59,320 nt of DNA from an uncultured Kocuria sp. (GCF_947500125.1 NZ_CANMRA010000002.1:214144-273463); one strand, 5' to 3'; numbered from the stretch's first letter, positions 7,740 through 16,045 are shown. Made by a program: numbers and translations. Notes: generated from the letters alone by a model not told the origin.

Positions 7740-7790
7740 ATGGAGCGCAGTCAGCCGTCCGACCCCCCGCCCGACGAGAGAACTCCATGA
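7740..7790 (+). CDS. 16-aa upstream ORF overlapping the acyltransferase start
   Basis: ATG 7740 opens a 16-codon ORF (MERSQPSDPPPDERTP). Its TGA (7788-7790) overlaps the ATG of the acyltransferase as ATGA, a classical coupling overlap. No clear TANNNT hexamer stands before it, so it is less certain than the other short ORFs in the window. Confidence 0.3.
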   Translation: MERSQPSDPPPDERTP

Positions 7791-9871
7791 GCCGACTCCT
7801 CCCCGCCGACCCTTCCCCCGGGGTCGCGAGCAGCACCGCGCCCCCGGTGGGCACGGCCCCGCCCGCCCACCGCTTCCGCCCCGAGGTCCAGGGGCTGCGC
7901 ACCGTGGCCGTCCTCCTCGTCGCCGTCTACCACGTGTGGATCGGCGGGGTCTCGGGCGGGGTGGACGTCTTCCTGTTCATCTCCGCGTTCCTCATGACGC
8001 TCTCCTTCGTCCGGAGGATCGAGTCCGGGAGCGGGCCGCAGCTGGGCCGCTACTGGGCCAGGACGTTCTCGCGGCTGCTGCCCCCCGTCGTCGTCACGGT
8101 GCTGGGCACCCTCGTGGCGGTGCGGATGCTGTTCCCGCCCGACCGGTGGTACGCCGCGATCGAGGAGGCCGCGGCCACGGTGCTGTACTCCCAGAACTGG
8201 GTGCTCGCCTTCAACGCGGTGGACTACTACGCCGCGGACACCTCCCGGGCCAGCCCGTTCCAGCACTTCTGGTCCCTGTCCGTGCAGGGCCAGGTGTTCC
8301 TGCTCTGGCCGCTGCTGCTGGCCCTGTGCGGGCTGCTCGCCCGGCGCACCGGGTGGTCCGTCGCCCGGGTGGCCACCGGCGTGTTCGGCGCCGTCTTCCT
8401 CGCCTCCTTCGCCTTCTCGGTGGTGGCGACGAGGAACGAGCAGGCCTTCGCCTACTTCGACACCCGCGCCCGGCTGTGGGAGTTCGCCCTCGGGTCGCTG
8501 CTGGCGCTGGCCGTGCTGCGGGGCGTCACCCTGCCGGGCGCGCTCCGCCTCCTGCTGGGCTGGACCGGGCTCGTGGCGATCGCCGTGTGCGGGCTCGTCC
8601 TCGACGTCCAGGGCTCCTTCCCCGGCTGGGTGGCTCTGTGGCCGCTGACCGGGGCGGCCCTGGTGATCCTCGCCGGGCACACCGGCGACCCCCGCGGGGC
8701 CGACGCCCTGCTCAGCCGCCGGCCCCTGCTCGTCCTGGGCGAGGCGTCCTACGCCGTCTACCTGGTGCACTGGCCCGTGCTCGTGACCTATCTCGTGGTC
8801 ACGGACCGCGCGAAGGCCACGCTGCTGCACGGACTGCTCATCCTCCTGGGGAGCATTGCCCTGGGCGTGCTGGTGCACCGGCTCGTCGAACGGCCCCTGC
8901 GGCCCCGCCGCGGCCCCCGCGCGAGCCTGCACCAGTTCGGGATCGTGCTGCTGTGCGTGGCGCTCGTGCTGGTCCCCGTCGCCGGGGCGCGGGCGGTCCT
9001 GGACCGGCAGGCGCAGGAGGCCTCGGAGCGGGCCGCCGTCGAGAACCCGGGAGCCGCCGTGCTGACCGGGGACCTCTCCTGGGAGCGGGACCCGGACGTG
9101 CCCACGATCCCGAACCCGCTGGTCCGCGAGGGGCAGTGGGCGGAGCTGCCGGAGTCCTGCGACGCGGCGACCGAGGAGTGGTTCGACGGTTACAAGGTGG
9201 CCTGCTCGACCCTGCCGGTCGACCCGGACGCCGAGGTCGACGCCATGGTGATCGGCAACTCCCACGCCGAGCAGTGGCTGCCGGGGATCGAGGCCGTGGC
9301 CCAGGACCGCGGCTGGAACCTGCGCTCGATCGTCCGGGGCGCCTGCCGGTACCAGCCCGTGGAGACCACCGACAACACCGAGTGCCAGGAGCTGATCCGG
9401 CTCACGGACCGGTACATCGAGGAGCAGGGCATCGACGTGGTGTTCACCACGTCCACCGTCACCGCCGACGAGGGGCCCGGCGAGCAGATCGCCCCCGGCT
9501 TCGAGCAGGTCCTCGAGGACCTCGGCTCGCGGGGCATCACGGTGGTCGGGATCCGGGACAACCCGCGGTTCCCCTTCAACATGGTCACCTGCATCGACCA
9601 GCACGGCCCGGACGCCGAGCGCTGCAACCCGCCGCGGGCGCAGAAGCTCGCCCCGCAGAACCCGGCCGAGGCGCTCACGGCGCGGCACGAGAACTTCGTG
9701 AGCATCGACATGAGCGACTGGATCTGTCCCGACGGCACGTGCCCGTCCCGGATCGGCAACCGCTGGGTCTACATGGACGACAACCACATGCCCCGCGACT
9801 ACGTGGTCACGATGGTCCCGGCCTTCACCGAGCAGTTCGACCGGCGGGCCCGGCAGCTGCCCTCGGGGTGA
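7787..9871 (+). CDS. Acyltransferase-3 membrane protein with SGNH domain (OafA-type)
   Basis: A 694-residue cell-surface O-acyltransferase. Residues ~25-370 are the acyltransferase-3 domain, starting with FRPEVQGLRTVAVLLVAVYH (catalytic His) and about 10-11 membrane spans. A further span near 385 leads to an extracytoplasmic SGNH/GDSL domain with block I as MVIGNSHAEQW and the Asp-His block as MDDNHMPRDY. The domain order is typical of proteins that transfer acetyl groups from cytoplasmic acetyl-CoA to peptidoglycan or surface polysaccharide. ATG 7787 has GAGAG about 6 nt upstream. Its neighbours (GT2, flippase, GT4) support a role in decorating a surface glycan; the target is unknown. Confidence 0.9.
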   Translation: MSRLLPADPSPGVASSTAPPVGTAPPAHRFRPEVQGLRTVAVLLVAVYHVWIGGVSGGVDVFLFISAFLMTLSFVRRIESGSGPQLGRYWARTFSRLLPPVVVTVLGTLVAVRMLFPPDRWYAAIEEAAATVLYSQNWVLAFNAVDYYAADTSRASPFQHFWSLSVQGQVFLLWPLLLALCGLLARRTGWSVARVATGVFGAVFLASFAFSVVATRNEQAFAYFDTRARLWEFALGSLLALAVLRGVTLPGALRLLLGWTGLVAIAVCGLVLDVQGSFPGWVALWPLTGAALVILAGHTGDPRGADALLSRRPLLVLGEASYAVYLVHWPVLVTYLVVTDRAKATLLHGLLILLGSIALGVLVHRLVERPLRPRRGPRASLHQFGIVLLCVALVLVPVAGARAVLDRQAQEASERAAVENPGAAVLTGDLSWERDPDVPTIPNPLVREGQWAELPESCDAATEEWFDGYKVACSTLPVDPDAEVDAMVIGNSHAEQWLPGIEAVAQDRGWNLRSIVRGACRYQPVETTDNTECQELIRLTDRYIEEQGIDVVFTTSTVTADEGPGEQIAPGFEQVLEDLGSRGITVVGIRDNPRFPFNMVTCIDQHGPDAERCNPPRAQKLAPQNPAEALTARHENFVSIDMSDWICPDGTCPSRIGNRWVYMDDNHMPRDYVVTMVPAFTEQFDRRARQLPSG

Positions 9872-9883
9872 GCGGGGGCCGGC

Positions 9884-11341
9884 TCAGCGACGGAGCCGGG
9901 CGCCCACGGCGCGCAGCGCCGGCCGCAGGTCCCGGAGGCTGAGCCCGGCCCAGACCGCGAGGAACACGGCGGTCGCCCCGAGCGCCGGCAGCACCCTGAA
10001 GTCGGGGCCCAGCACCCGGAGAGCACCCAGGAGCATCGCGTAGCCGGCCACGATCCGCAGCAGGACCGTGCCCCACCGCATCCGGTCGAGCCGCCAGACC
10101 ACCAGCAGCGGCAGGACCGAGCTCAGCAGCGAGCCCACGAGGTAGCCGACCGCGGAGGCCATGATCCCCAGCTCCGGGCCGAGCAGGAGCATCGTGACCA
10201 CGCCCAGCACCAGGCCGAGTCCGTTGGCGGCGGCCAGCACCTTGATCCCCCAGGGCTCGGTGCCGTTGAGCCGGGCGTTCGCGGCGTTGAAGCTCGTGGC
10301 GGAGACCGCGAAGAACAGCACCACCAGGAGGGACTCGGCCTCCTGGTACTCCCGGCCGAAGATCAGCAGCACGGGCTCGGCCCAGAGGATGCCCACCCCG
10401 AACACCGGGAGGAACACGGTGACCATGGTGCGCAGGATGACGTCCACCTGCCGCGTGAGCCCCGCCGTGTCACCGGCCGAGAACATCCGGGCCACGCTGG
10501 GCGACAGGGCCGTGAGCATCGCCCCGGAGAGCATGCTGGCGGGGGTGGCCAGCGCCACCGCCGAGGCGTAGAGACCGACCTCGGCCTTCGTGGCGAAGCC
10601 GTCGCCGATCACCAGGGACAGCTGCATCAGGCCGGTGGCCGCGACGATGTGGGCCGACCCCCAGGCGGTGAAGACCAGGATCTCCCGGCGCAGTCCCGGG
10701 TCGAGGCGCGCTCCGGTGCGGCGGGGCCAGGACGGCAGCGCGTAGACCGCGTAGCCGAGGATCAGGGGCAGCAGCAGACCCCAGTGCCAGCCGGCGAGCA
10801 GGACCAGCAGCAGCAGGGTGAGGGTGAGGAACGAGCTGATGGTGTCCCACGCCGTCGTCGTCACGAACTGGTTGTTGCCCGTGCGGACGCCGCGCACGAA
10901 GTTGTAGGCCGACAGGGAGAGCACGAGCAGCCCCGCCGAGACCGCGTAGCCCCAGGAGAGCTCGAGCACGAACGCGGCGTAGAGCACCGCCGAGACGGAC
11001 AGCAGCGCCATGCCCGCGGACGCGCTGGTCGCCGTGAAGGAGGCCGTCGCCGCCTGACCCTCCGGGTCCTGGCGGCCGCGGGCCATCGCGATGAACTTCG
11101 AGGCGGCCGTGCCCGAGGCCTGGGGCCACAGCAGGACGAGGAACAGGGCCAGCGAGATCGTCAGGTTGACCTCGCCCAGGGTCTCCTGGCCCAGCAGGCG
11201 CCCCACCAGGACGCTGTAGCCGAAGCGGGACAGGCCCTGGACGAACACGGCCACCACGGTCAGCGCGAAGGCCGACCCCAGGGGGTTGTCGGTGTTCGCG
11301 TGGTTGGGCGGCGGGAAGAGGATCGAGCGCAGCCGGGACAT
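9884..11341 (-). CDS. Polysaccharide flippase (Wzx/MOP superfamily)
   Basis: A 485-residue multi-pass membrane protein with about 12-14 helices. Features typical of lipid-linked oligosaccharide flippases include the N-terminal helix GSAFALTVVAVFVQGLSRFG, the loop VGRLLGQETLGEVNLTISL, and a second-half EVGLYASAVALATPASML stretch like the first-half repeat. It would move a lipid-linked glycan across the membrane. It converges with the acyltransferase gene and is divergent from the GT4 gene. The ATG at 11341 overlaps the stop of a 10-aa upstream ORF as TGATG, so translation is probably coupled. Confidence 0.85.
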   Translation of the reverse strand: MSRLRSILFPPPNHANTDNPLGSAFALTVVAVFVQGLSRFGYSVLVGRLLGQETLGEVNLTISLALFLVLLWPQASGTAASKFIAMARGRQDPEGQAATASFTATSASAGMALLSVSAVLYAAFVLELSWGYAVSAGLLVLSLSAYNFVRGVRTGNNQFVTTTAWDTISSFLTLTLLLLVLLAGWHWGLLLPLILGYAVYALPSWPRRTGARLDPGLRREILVFTAWGSAHIVAATGLMQLSLVIGDGFATKAEVGLYASAVALATPASMLSGAMLTALSPSVARMFSAGDTAGLTRQVDVILRTMVTVFLPVFGVGILWAEPVLLIFGREYQEAESLLVVLFFAVSATSFNAANARLNGTEPWGIKVLAAANGLGLVLGVVTMLLLGPELGIMASAVGYLVGSLLSSVLPLLVVWRLDRMRWGTVLLRIVAGYAMLLGALRVLGPDFRVLPALGATAVFLAVWAGLSLRDLRPALRAVGARLRR

Positions 11342-11373
11342 CAGGCGGCCGACCCGGGGGCTGGGCTGGTCAT
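11341..11373 (-). CDS. 10-aa leaderless upstream ORF coupled to the flippase
   Basis: On the minus strand ATG 11373 opens MTSPAPGSAA and ends in TGA whose last base is the first base of the flippase ATG (TGATG). The hexamer TAGACT (plus-strand 11382-11387) ends 8 nt before this ATG, so the transcript probably starts at or near it. The flippase itself shows no clear Shine-Dalgarno, supporting re-initiation. Confidence 0.45.
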   Translation of the reverse strand: MTSPAPGSAA

Positions 11374-11381
11374 CGCGCCCG

Positions 11382-11387
11382 AGTCTA
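11382..11387 (-). promoter_or_regulatory. -10 hexamer for the flippase transcript
   Basis: TAGACT on the minus strand, 8 nt before ATG 11373. Confidence 0.5.
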
Positions 11388-11436
11388 CTCGCGCCCCGGC
11401 GCCCTCCCGGGACGTCCGGGGGCGCGGCCCCGCCGC

Positions 11437-11442
11437 TAGGCT
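11437..11442 (+). promoter_or_regulatory. -10 hexamer for the GT4 transcript
   Basis: TAGGCT, 6 nt before ATG 11449 of the 40-aa leader ORF; back to back with the flippase promoter 50 bp away. Confidence 0.5.
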
Positions 11443-11448
11443 GGCCCC

Positions 11449-11571
11449 ATGATCGCCGCCCCCACCTCGTTCAGCACCCGGTCCAGCGCCGGGTTCACGA
11501 CCGCGTTCGGCGCCGCCCCGCGCACCGCGCCCGACGACGCCTCCGGCCGCCCCGGCGCGGGACGGGGCTGA
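11449..11571 (+). CDS. 40-aa leaderless leader ORF before GT4
   Basis: ATG 11449 opens a 40-codon ORF (begins MIAAPTSFSTRSSAG, ends SGRPGAGRG), with its stop TGA at 11569-11571, 5 nt before GTG 11577 of the glycosyltransferase. No good Shine-Dalgarno precedes that GTG, so translation may depend on this ORF. The peptide is Ala/Ser/Arg-rich and unrelated to known leaders. It could be either a coupling leader or a small protein of its own. Confidence 0.45.
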   Translation: MIAAPTSFSTRSSAGFTTAFGAAPRTAPDDASGRPGAGRG

Positions 11572-11576
11572 TCGCC

Positions 11577-12683
11577 GTGCGCGTGCTCGTCGTCAGCACC
11601 TGGTACCCGTCCGCGGAACGGCCCGGGGAGACGCCGTTCGTCCCCCGGCACGTGCGCGCCGCCGCCCGTCACCACGACGTCCGGGTGCTGCACGTGCGGC
11701 TGCTGCGCACGGGGCGGCCCGTCCAGGAGCAGTGGGACGGGGTGCCCGTGCTCCGGCTCCCCTTCCACCCCCTGCACCCGGCCACCGTGCTGCGGGCGGG
11801 CGCCGCGGTCCGCCGCCACCTGACCGGTGCCGACGTCCTGCACACCATGCCCTTCTCGGCCGCGCTCGTCTGCCTGCCCTTCGCGGGCCGCCGCCCGTGG
11901 GTGCACACGGAGCACTGGAACGGCGTGCTCACCCCCGAGCAGAACGGTCCCGTGTGGCGGCGCCTCGCCGGGCTCCGCCGGATCCTGCGCGTGCCCGACC
12001 GCGTCACCGGCGTGAGCACCATGATGTGCGACGTGCTGCGCCGCTTCGCCCCGGCCGAGAAGGTCGAGCGGATCGGCAACGTGGTCGACCACGCCGAGCA
12101 CGTCACGGCCCCGCCGCGGGAGCCCACCCTCGAGCTCGTCGCGGTCGGCGCCCTGCGCGCCATCAAGGACCCCCTCCTGGCGGTCGACACCGTGGCGTGG
12201 CTGCGCGACGCCGGCCACGACGTCCGCCTCACCTGGTGCGGCACCGGCGGCCTCGAGCAGGACGTCCGGGACCGTGTGCGGGAGCGGGGGATCGAGGAGC
12301 GCGTGCGGCTCCTGGGCGACGTCGGCGCGGACGAGGTGCAGCGGCGCCTGGCCGCCGCCGACGTGTTCCTGCTGCCCAGCCGTTCCGAGACGTTCTGCGT
12401 GGCGGCGGCCGAGGCCCTCGCCGCGGGGCGGCCGGTGGTCATGGGCGCCCTCGGCGGGCAGGCGGACTTCGTCCACCCCCGCAACGGGCGCCTCGTGGCC
12501 GAGCGCACCCCCGAGGCCTTCGGCCGTGCCGTGCTCGGCGTCGTGGCGGATCCGGGCCTGCTCGGCCCGGAGGCCATGGCGGAGGAGATCCGCTCTCGCT
12601 ACGGGGCCGCGCGGATCGCCGCGGACCTCGACCGGCTCTACCGGAGCGTGGCCGCCGGCCGGCGCGGGCGCCGTCGGCTTTGA
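11577..12683 (+). CDS. Group 1 (GT4-type) glycosyltransferase
   Basis: A 368-residue GT-B fold transferase. The N-terminal domain starts with VRVLVVSTWYPS and contains the acceptor-side loop GETPFVPRHVRAA. The C-terminal domain carries the EX7E-type donor site in RSETFCVAAAEALAAGRPVV near residues 270-290. It probably adds a sugar from a nucleotide donor to a lipid-linked surface glycan. The frame extends far upstream (to 11286), but GTG 11577 is the start directly before the first beta strand, just after the leader ORF. It lies divergent from the flippase and is followed by a tRNA gene. Confidence 0.85.
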   Translation: MRVLVVSTWYPSAERPGETPFVPRHVRAAARHHDVRVLHVRLLRTGRPVQEQWDGVPVLRLPFHPLHPATVLRAGAAVRRHLTGADVLHTMPFSAALVCLPFAGRRPWVHTEHWNGVLTPEQNGPVWRRLAGLRRILRVPDRVTGVSTMMCDVLRRFAPAEKVERIGNVVDHAEHVTAPPREPTLELVAVGALRAIKDPLLAVDTVAWLRDAGHDVRLTWCGTGGLEQDVRDRVRERGIEERVRLLGDVGADEVQRRLAAADVFLLPSRSETFCVAAAEALAAGRPVVMGALGGQADFVHPRNGRLVAERTPEAFGRAVLGVVADPGLLGPEAMAEEIRSRYGAARIAADLDRLYRSVAAGRRGRRRL

Positions 12684-12709
12684 CCCCGTGCCCGGTCCTC
12701 CCTTAAGCT
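12680..12709 (+). promoter_or_regulatory. Promoter of tRNA-Ser(GCT)
   Basis: -35 TTGACC (12680-12685), an 18-bp spacer, and -10 TAAGCT (12704-12709). The -35 box overlaps the stop codon of the preceding glycosyltransferase gene. Confidence 0.65.
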
Positions 12710-12745
12710 GGCCTGTGTTGTCCACCGGCGTGGTGGGCCACGGAT

Positions 12746-12834
12746 GGAGACGTGCCAGAGCGGCCGAATGGACTTCACTGCTAATGAAGGGTCGGGGTTA
12801 AACTCGACCGGGGGTTCAAATCCCCCCGTCTCCG
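12746..12834 (+). tRNA. tRNA-Ser (anticodon GCT)
   Basis: An 89-nt class II tRNA. Acceptor GGAGACG pairs with CGTCTCC, the anticodon loop CTGCTAA puts GCT at 12780-12782, a long variable arm follows (GGTCGGGG...CTCGACC), and the T-arm is GGGGGTTCAAATCCCCC. It decodes AGC/AGU. The 3' CCA is not encoded. Confidence 0.96.
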
Positions 12835-12859
12835 CGCTCACGATGTCCCAGGACGTCGG

Positions 12860-12891
12860 AAACACCCCGGACCGGACGGTCCGGGGTGTTT
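12860..12891 (+). terminator. Intrinsic terminator after tRNA-Ser(GCT)
   Basis: A perfect 14-bp stem with a GGAC loop. The right arm ends in GTGTTT and is followed by CGCGTT. Confidence 0.8.
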
Positions 12892-12978
12892 CGCGTTCCG
12901 GAGGGCCCGACCCGCAGCCGGAGCCCGGTGCCGCCCGTCATCTACGCCGGCTCCGGTGACCGCGGACGGGCGGCTGCC

Positions 12979-12984
12979 TAGACT
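12979..12984 (+). promoter_or_regulatory. -10 hexamer before the GerW-like gene
   Basis: TAGACT, 42 nt upstream of the ATG; here the gene has a leader with a real Shine-Dalgarno (AGGGGGAAG). Confidence 0.4.
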
Positions 12985-13026
12985 GGGGCCAGCGCGCCGC
13001 CGGCGCCCGAGCGCAGGGGGAAGACC

Positions 13027-13446
13027 ATGTCCGAGCAGCAGCAGCCCACCGTCCCGTCCGGCCCGCCCTCCGGGGGGACCGCCCCGCTGTGGGACTCCGG
13101 CGCTCCCGACCGCTCCGTGCTGGAACGGGCCCTCGACGCGGTGACGGTGCGCCGGGTGTTCGGCGAGGCCTACGACCTCGACGGCGCCACGATCGTGCCC
13201 GTGGCCCACGTCCGGGGCTGGGGCGGCGGAGGTGGCGGCGCCGGCGAGCAGCACGGCGAGTCCGGCAGCGGCTCCGGCCTGGGCTACGGGGTCAACGCCG
13301 GCCCGGCCGGGGTGTACGTGCTCCGGGACGGCGCCGTGACGTGGCAGCCGGCCGTCGAGCCGGTCCGGATCGCGCTGCCCGTGGGCCTGGCCTTCGTCGC
13401 GGCCCTCGGCGCGGTCGGCTGGGCCGTCGCGACGCGCCGCTCCTGA
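13027..13446 (+). CDS. GerW/YtfJ-family protein
   Basis: A 139-residue protein matching the spore protein YtfJ/GerW family: VFGEAYDLDGATIVPVAHVR, a glycine-rich loop (GGGGGGAGEQHGESGSGSG), then GYGVNAGPAGVYVLRDG. A C-terminal hydrophobic segment (IALPVGLAFVAALGAVGWAV) would anchor it in the membrane. Non-sporulating actinobacteria carry such proteins with unknown function. ATG 13027 is preceded by AGGGGGAAG. The neighbouring holin-family gene runs in the same direction. Confidence 0.75.
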   Translation: MSEQQQPTVPSGPPSGGTAPLWDSGAPDRSVLERALDAVTVRRVFGEAYDLDGATIVPVAHVRGWGGGGGGAGEQHGESGSGSGLGYGVNAGPAGVYVLRDGAVTWQPAVEPVRIALPVGLAFVAALGAVGWAVATRRS

Positions 13447-13484
13447 ACCCCGGCCCGCCCTGTCGCCGTGCCCCCGCGGCCTGA

Positions 13485-13490
13485 CAGGAT
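13485..13490 (+). promoter_or_regulatory. Possible -10 hexamer of the holin-family gene
   Basis: CAGGAT ends 6 nt before ATG 13497; first base deviates from TANNNT but the spacing is the leaderless one. Confidence 0.3.
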
Positions 13491-13496
13491 GGGACC

Positions 13497-13907
13497 ATGT
13501 CCTTCCTGCTCCGCGTCCTCGTCAACGCGCTCGCCATCTGGGTGGCCGCCTGGATCCTGCCCGGGATGCAGCTCACGGCCGACCCGTCGGTCGTCTCGGC
13601 CGTCGGGGGCGAGACCGCGGCGTCGGTCCTGGCCTACCTGTTCATCGGGCTGGTCTTCGGCGTCGTGAACGCGATCGTGCGGCCCGTGCTGACGATCCTG
13701 TCCCTGCCGATCACCTGCCTGACGCTGGGCCTGTTCGCCATCGTGGTCAACGCGGCGATGCTGTGGCTGACCTCCTGGCTGAGCTCCTTCACGCCGCTGC
13801 GGCTCGAGATCGACTCCTTCCTCTGGACGGCGGTGCTCGCCACCCTGATCATCGGGGTGGTCTCCATCGTGATGGGCTGGATCGTCCCCGACCGCGAGAA
13901 GGGCTGA
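13497..13907 (+). CDS. Phage-holin family (YvlD-like) membrane protein
   Basis: A 136-residue protein with four predicted membrane helices (about residues 3-22, 42-60, 63-88 and 106-130). The central run GVVNAIVRPVLTILSLPIT is the hallmark of the holin 4-2 superfamily (YvlD type). Despite the name, bacterial members are chromosomal proteins of unknown role, linked in Bacillus to envelope stress regulons. There are no phage genes around. It converges on the S9 peptidase, with 13 bp between stops. Confidence 0.8.
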   Translation: MSFLLRVLVNALAIWVAAWILPGMQLTADPSVVSAVGGETAASVLAYLFIGLVFGVVNAIVRPVLTILSLPITCLTLGLFAIVVNAAMLWLTSWLSSFTPLRLEIDSFLWTAVLATLIIGVVSIVMGWIVPDREKG

Positions 13908-13920
13908 GCCGCGCCGGGGC

Positions 13921-16038
13921 TCAGCCCCGGTGCAGCGCCGTCCACAGGAACTCGTGGGAGAGCGCGTGCAGGCGGGCGGCCTGCTTGTTGTCGCCCGCGC
14001 CCGCGTGCCCGCCCTCGGTGGCCTCGTAGAACCACACGTCCTCGTAGCCCATCGCGAGCATCCGCGCCGCCGCCTTGCGCGCCTGGACGGGACCCACGCG
14101 GTCGTCGCTCGTGGCGGTCCAGAACAGGACCGCCGGGTAGTCCCGTCCCTCCTCCAGGAGGTGGTACGGCGAGAACGTGCGGACGGACTCCCACTGCTCG
14201 GGGTCGTCCGGGTCGCCGTACTCCGCGATCCACGAGTAGCCCGCCGACAGCTTCGTGTAGCGGCGCATGTCCAGCAGGGGCACCCCGCAGGAGACCGCGC
14301 CGAACAGCTCGGGGTACGTGGTGAGCATGTTGCCCACGAGCAGCCCGCCGTTGGAGCCGCCCGAGCACGCGAGCGTCGACCGGGAGCACACCCCGCGGGC
14401 CTGCAGGTCCGCCGCGACGGCCGCGAAGTCCTCGTACGCCCGGTGCCGCTCCCCCCGCAGCGCGGCCCGGTGCCACGCCGGACCGTACTCCCCGCCGCCG
14501 CGGATGTTGGCGAGGACGTAGACCCCGGAGCGCCCGGCGTCGTCGGTGCGGGTCAGCCAGGACCGCCCGAGGGCCCCGGAGTAGGCGGGGGTCCGGGAGA
14601 CCTCGAAGCCCCCGTAGCCGGAGAGCAGGGTGGGGTTCCTCCCGTCGAGGACCAGGTCCGAGGGGCCCACCTGGAAGTAGGGCACGCGGGTGCCGTCCGC
14701 GGAGACCGCGAAGTGCTGCTCGACCGACAGCCCGGCCGCGTCGAAGAACGCCGGCGCGGTCCTCGCCACGCGGGGCGGGGCCGTCGCCCCGCCGTCGGCC
14801 GGGACGGTGCCGCGGGAGACGGTGGTGGGGGTGAGGAAGCCGGTGGCCACGAGCCAGTAGTCGTTGCCCGCCTCCGGGTCCTCGTCGTCGACGGCGTAGG
14901 CGTCCACGCTGGACAGCGCCGGCGCCCCGGGGAGCTCGGCGGAGGTCCACGGGCCCGGCTCGGCGACCCGCACCACCGAGGAGACGTCCCGCAGCAGGTT
15001 GAGGACCAGCCGGTCGGCCGTCCAGGACCAGGACTGCAGGGAGGTGCGCTCGTCCGGGACGAACACGGCGGTCACGGAGCGGTCCCCGGCCAGGAACGCC
15101 TCGAGCTCGGCCGCCAGCAGGGACCCGGCCGGGTGCACGGCGCCGTCCAGCTCCAGCTCCTCCTGCGGGCGCAGCAGCAGCCACTGCCGGTGCAGGTCCA
15201 CCGTCACCGAGTCGGGGACGTCGACGTGCACGAGTTCCCCGTCCCGCAGCAGGTAGGTGCGGGACGCGAAGAAGTCCACGACGTCCACGGCCACGTCCCG
15301 GACGAAGCCCGGGGTGTGGTCGCGCACGAGCACCGCCTGCACGTGGTCCTCGGCGACCTCGAACGCCTGCCGCGCCGCGGCCAGGTCCCGGCCGCGGCGC
15401 AGGACGCGGACCGTGCGGGGATAGGAGGACGTGGTCATCGAGCCGGGACCGAAGTCGGTGCCCACGTGCACGGTGTCGGCGTCCACCCACGTCACGCTCG
15501 ACTTCGCCGTAGGGACGTCGAAGCCGCCGGGCACGAACCGGCGCTCGTCGAGGTCGAACTCGCGCACGCGCTTCGCGTCGCCGCCGTCGGGGGAGAGGCT
15601 CAGCAGCACCCGCCGGTGCCGGCCGCCGGTGTACTGCGGGCGCAGCAGCCGGGCCCCGCCCCAGACCCAGTCGACGCCCTCCGCGGCGGCCAGCGCGTCG
15701 ACGTCGAGCAGGACCTCCCACTCAGTGTCCTCGCTCAGCCAGGACTCCCACGTGGTGCGGCGGAAGACGCCGCGCGGGTGCTCGGCGTCGCGCCAGAAGT
15801 TGTAGTAGTGCGGCCCGTGCTTGGAGACCATGGGGATCCGCTCGGTCGAGTCCATGACCGCCAGCACGTCGGCCTCGAGACGGCGCAGCCGCGGGCCCTC
15901 GAGCGCCGCCAGGGTGCGCGCGTTCTGCCCGGCGACCCACTCCAGGGGCGCGTCCCCCGTGATCTCCTCGAGCCACAGGTTCTCGTCGTGCGGCTGCTCG
16001 GCGGTCGGGCGGGCGGCGGTCTGCGCGGTCTCGGTCAT
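13921..16038 (-). CDS. Prolyl oligopeptidase family (S9A) serine peptidase
   Basis: A 705-residue cytoplasmic peptidase with an N-terminal seven-bladed beta-propeller (residues ~75-420) inserted before the alpha/beta-hydrolase domain. Nucleophile Ser is in GGSNGG, catalytic Asp in ATSDDRV, His in EGGHAGAG. The family cuts after Pro in short peptides. The frame extends to 16440, but ATG 16038 is preferred: TACGAT (16046-16051, minus strand) ends exactly 7 nt before it, the leaderless spacing, and the next ATG upstream lies inside that hexamer. It is divergent from the FAD protein with 82 bp between starts. Confidence 0.88.
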   Translation of the reverse strand: MTETAQTAARPTAEQPHDENLWLEEITGDAPLEWVAGQNARTLAALEGPRLRRLEADVLAVMDSTERIPMVSKHGPHYYNFWRDAEHPRGVFRRTTWESWLSEDTEWEVLLDVDALAAAEGVDWVWGGARLLRPQYTGGRHRRVLLSLSPDGGDAKRVREFDLDERRFVPGGFDVPTAKSSVTWVDADTVHVGTDFGPGSMTTSSYPRTVRVLRRGRDLAAARQAFEVAEDHVQAVLVRDHTPGFVRDVAVDVVDFFASRTYLLRDGELVHVDVPDSVTVDLHRQWLLLRPQEELELDGAVHPAGSLLAAELEAFLAGDRSVTAVFVPDERTSLQSWSWTADRLVLNLLRDVSSVVRVAEPGPWTSAELPGAPALSSVDAYAVDDEDPEAGNDYWLVATGFLTPTTVSRGTVPADGGATAPPRVARTAPAFFDAAGLSVEQHFAVSADGTRVPYFQVGPSDLVLDGRNPTLLSGYGGFEVSRTPAYSGALGRSWLTRTDDAGRSGVYVLANIRGGGEYGPAWHRAALRGERHRAYEDFAAVAADLQARGVCSRSTLACSGGSNGGLLVGNMLTTYPELFGAVSCGVPLLDMRRYTKLSAGYSWIAEYGDPDDPEQWESVRTFSPYHLLEEGRDYPAVLFWTATSDDRVGPVQARKAAARMLAMGYEDVWFYEATEGGHAGAGDNKQAARLHALSHEFLWTALHRG

Positions 16039-16045
16039 GACCGCC

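Noticed and set aside
12746-12834. tRNA-Ser gene as phage or island integration site
   Set aside because: No duplicated tRNA 3' end and no integrase within the window; the same holds for the other two tRNA genes.
13497-13907. Prophage holin
   Set aside because: No lysin, portal or integrase genes nearby; the family is mostly chromosomal.
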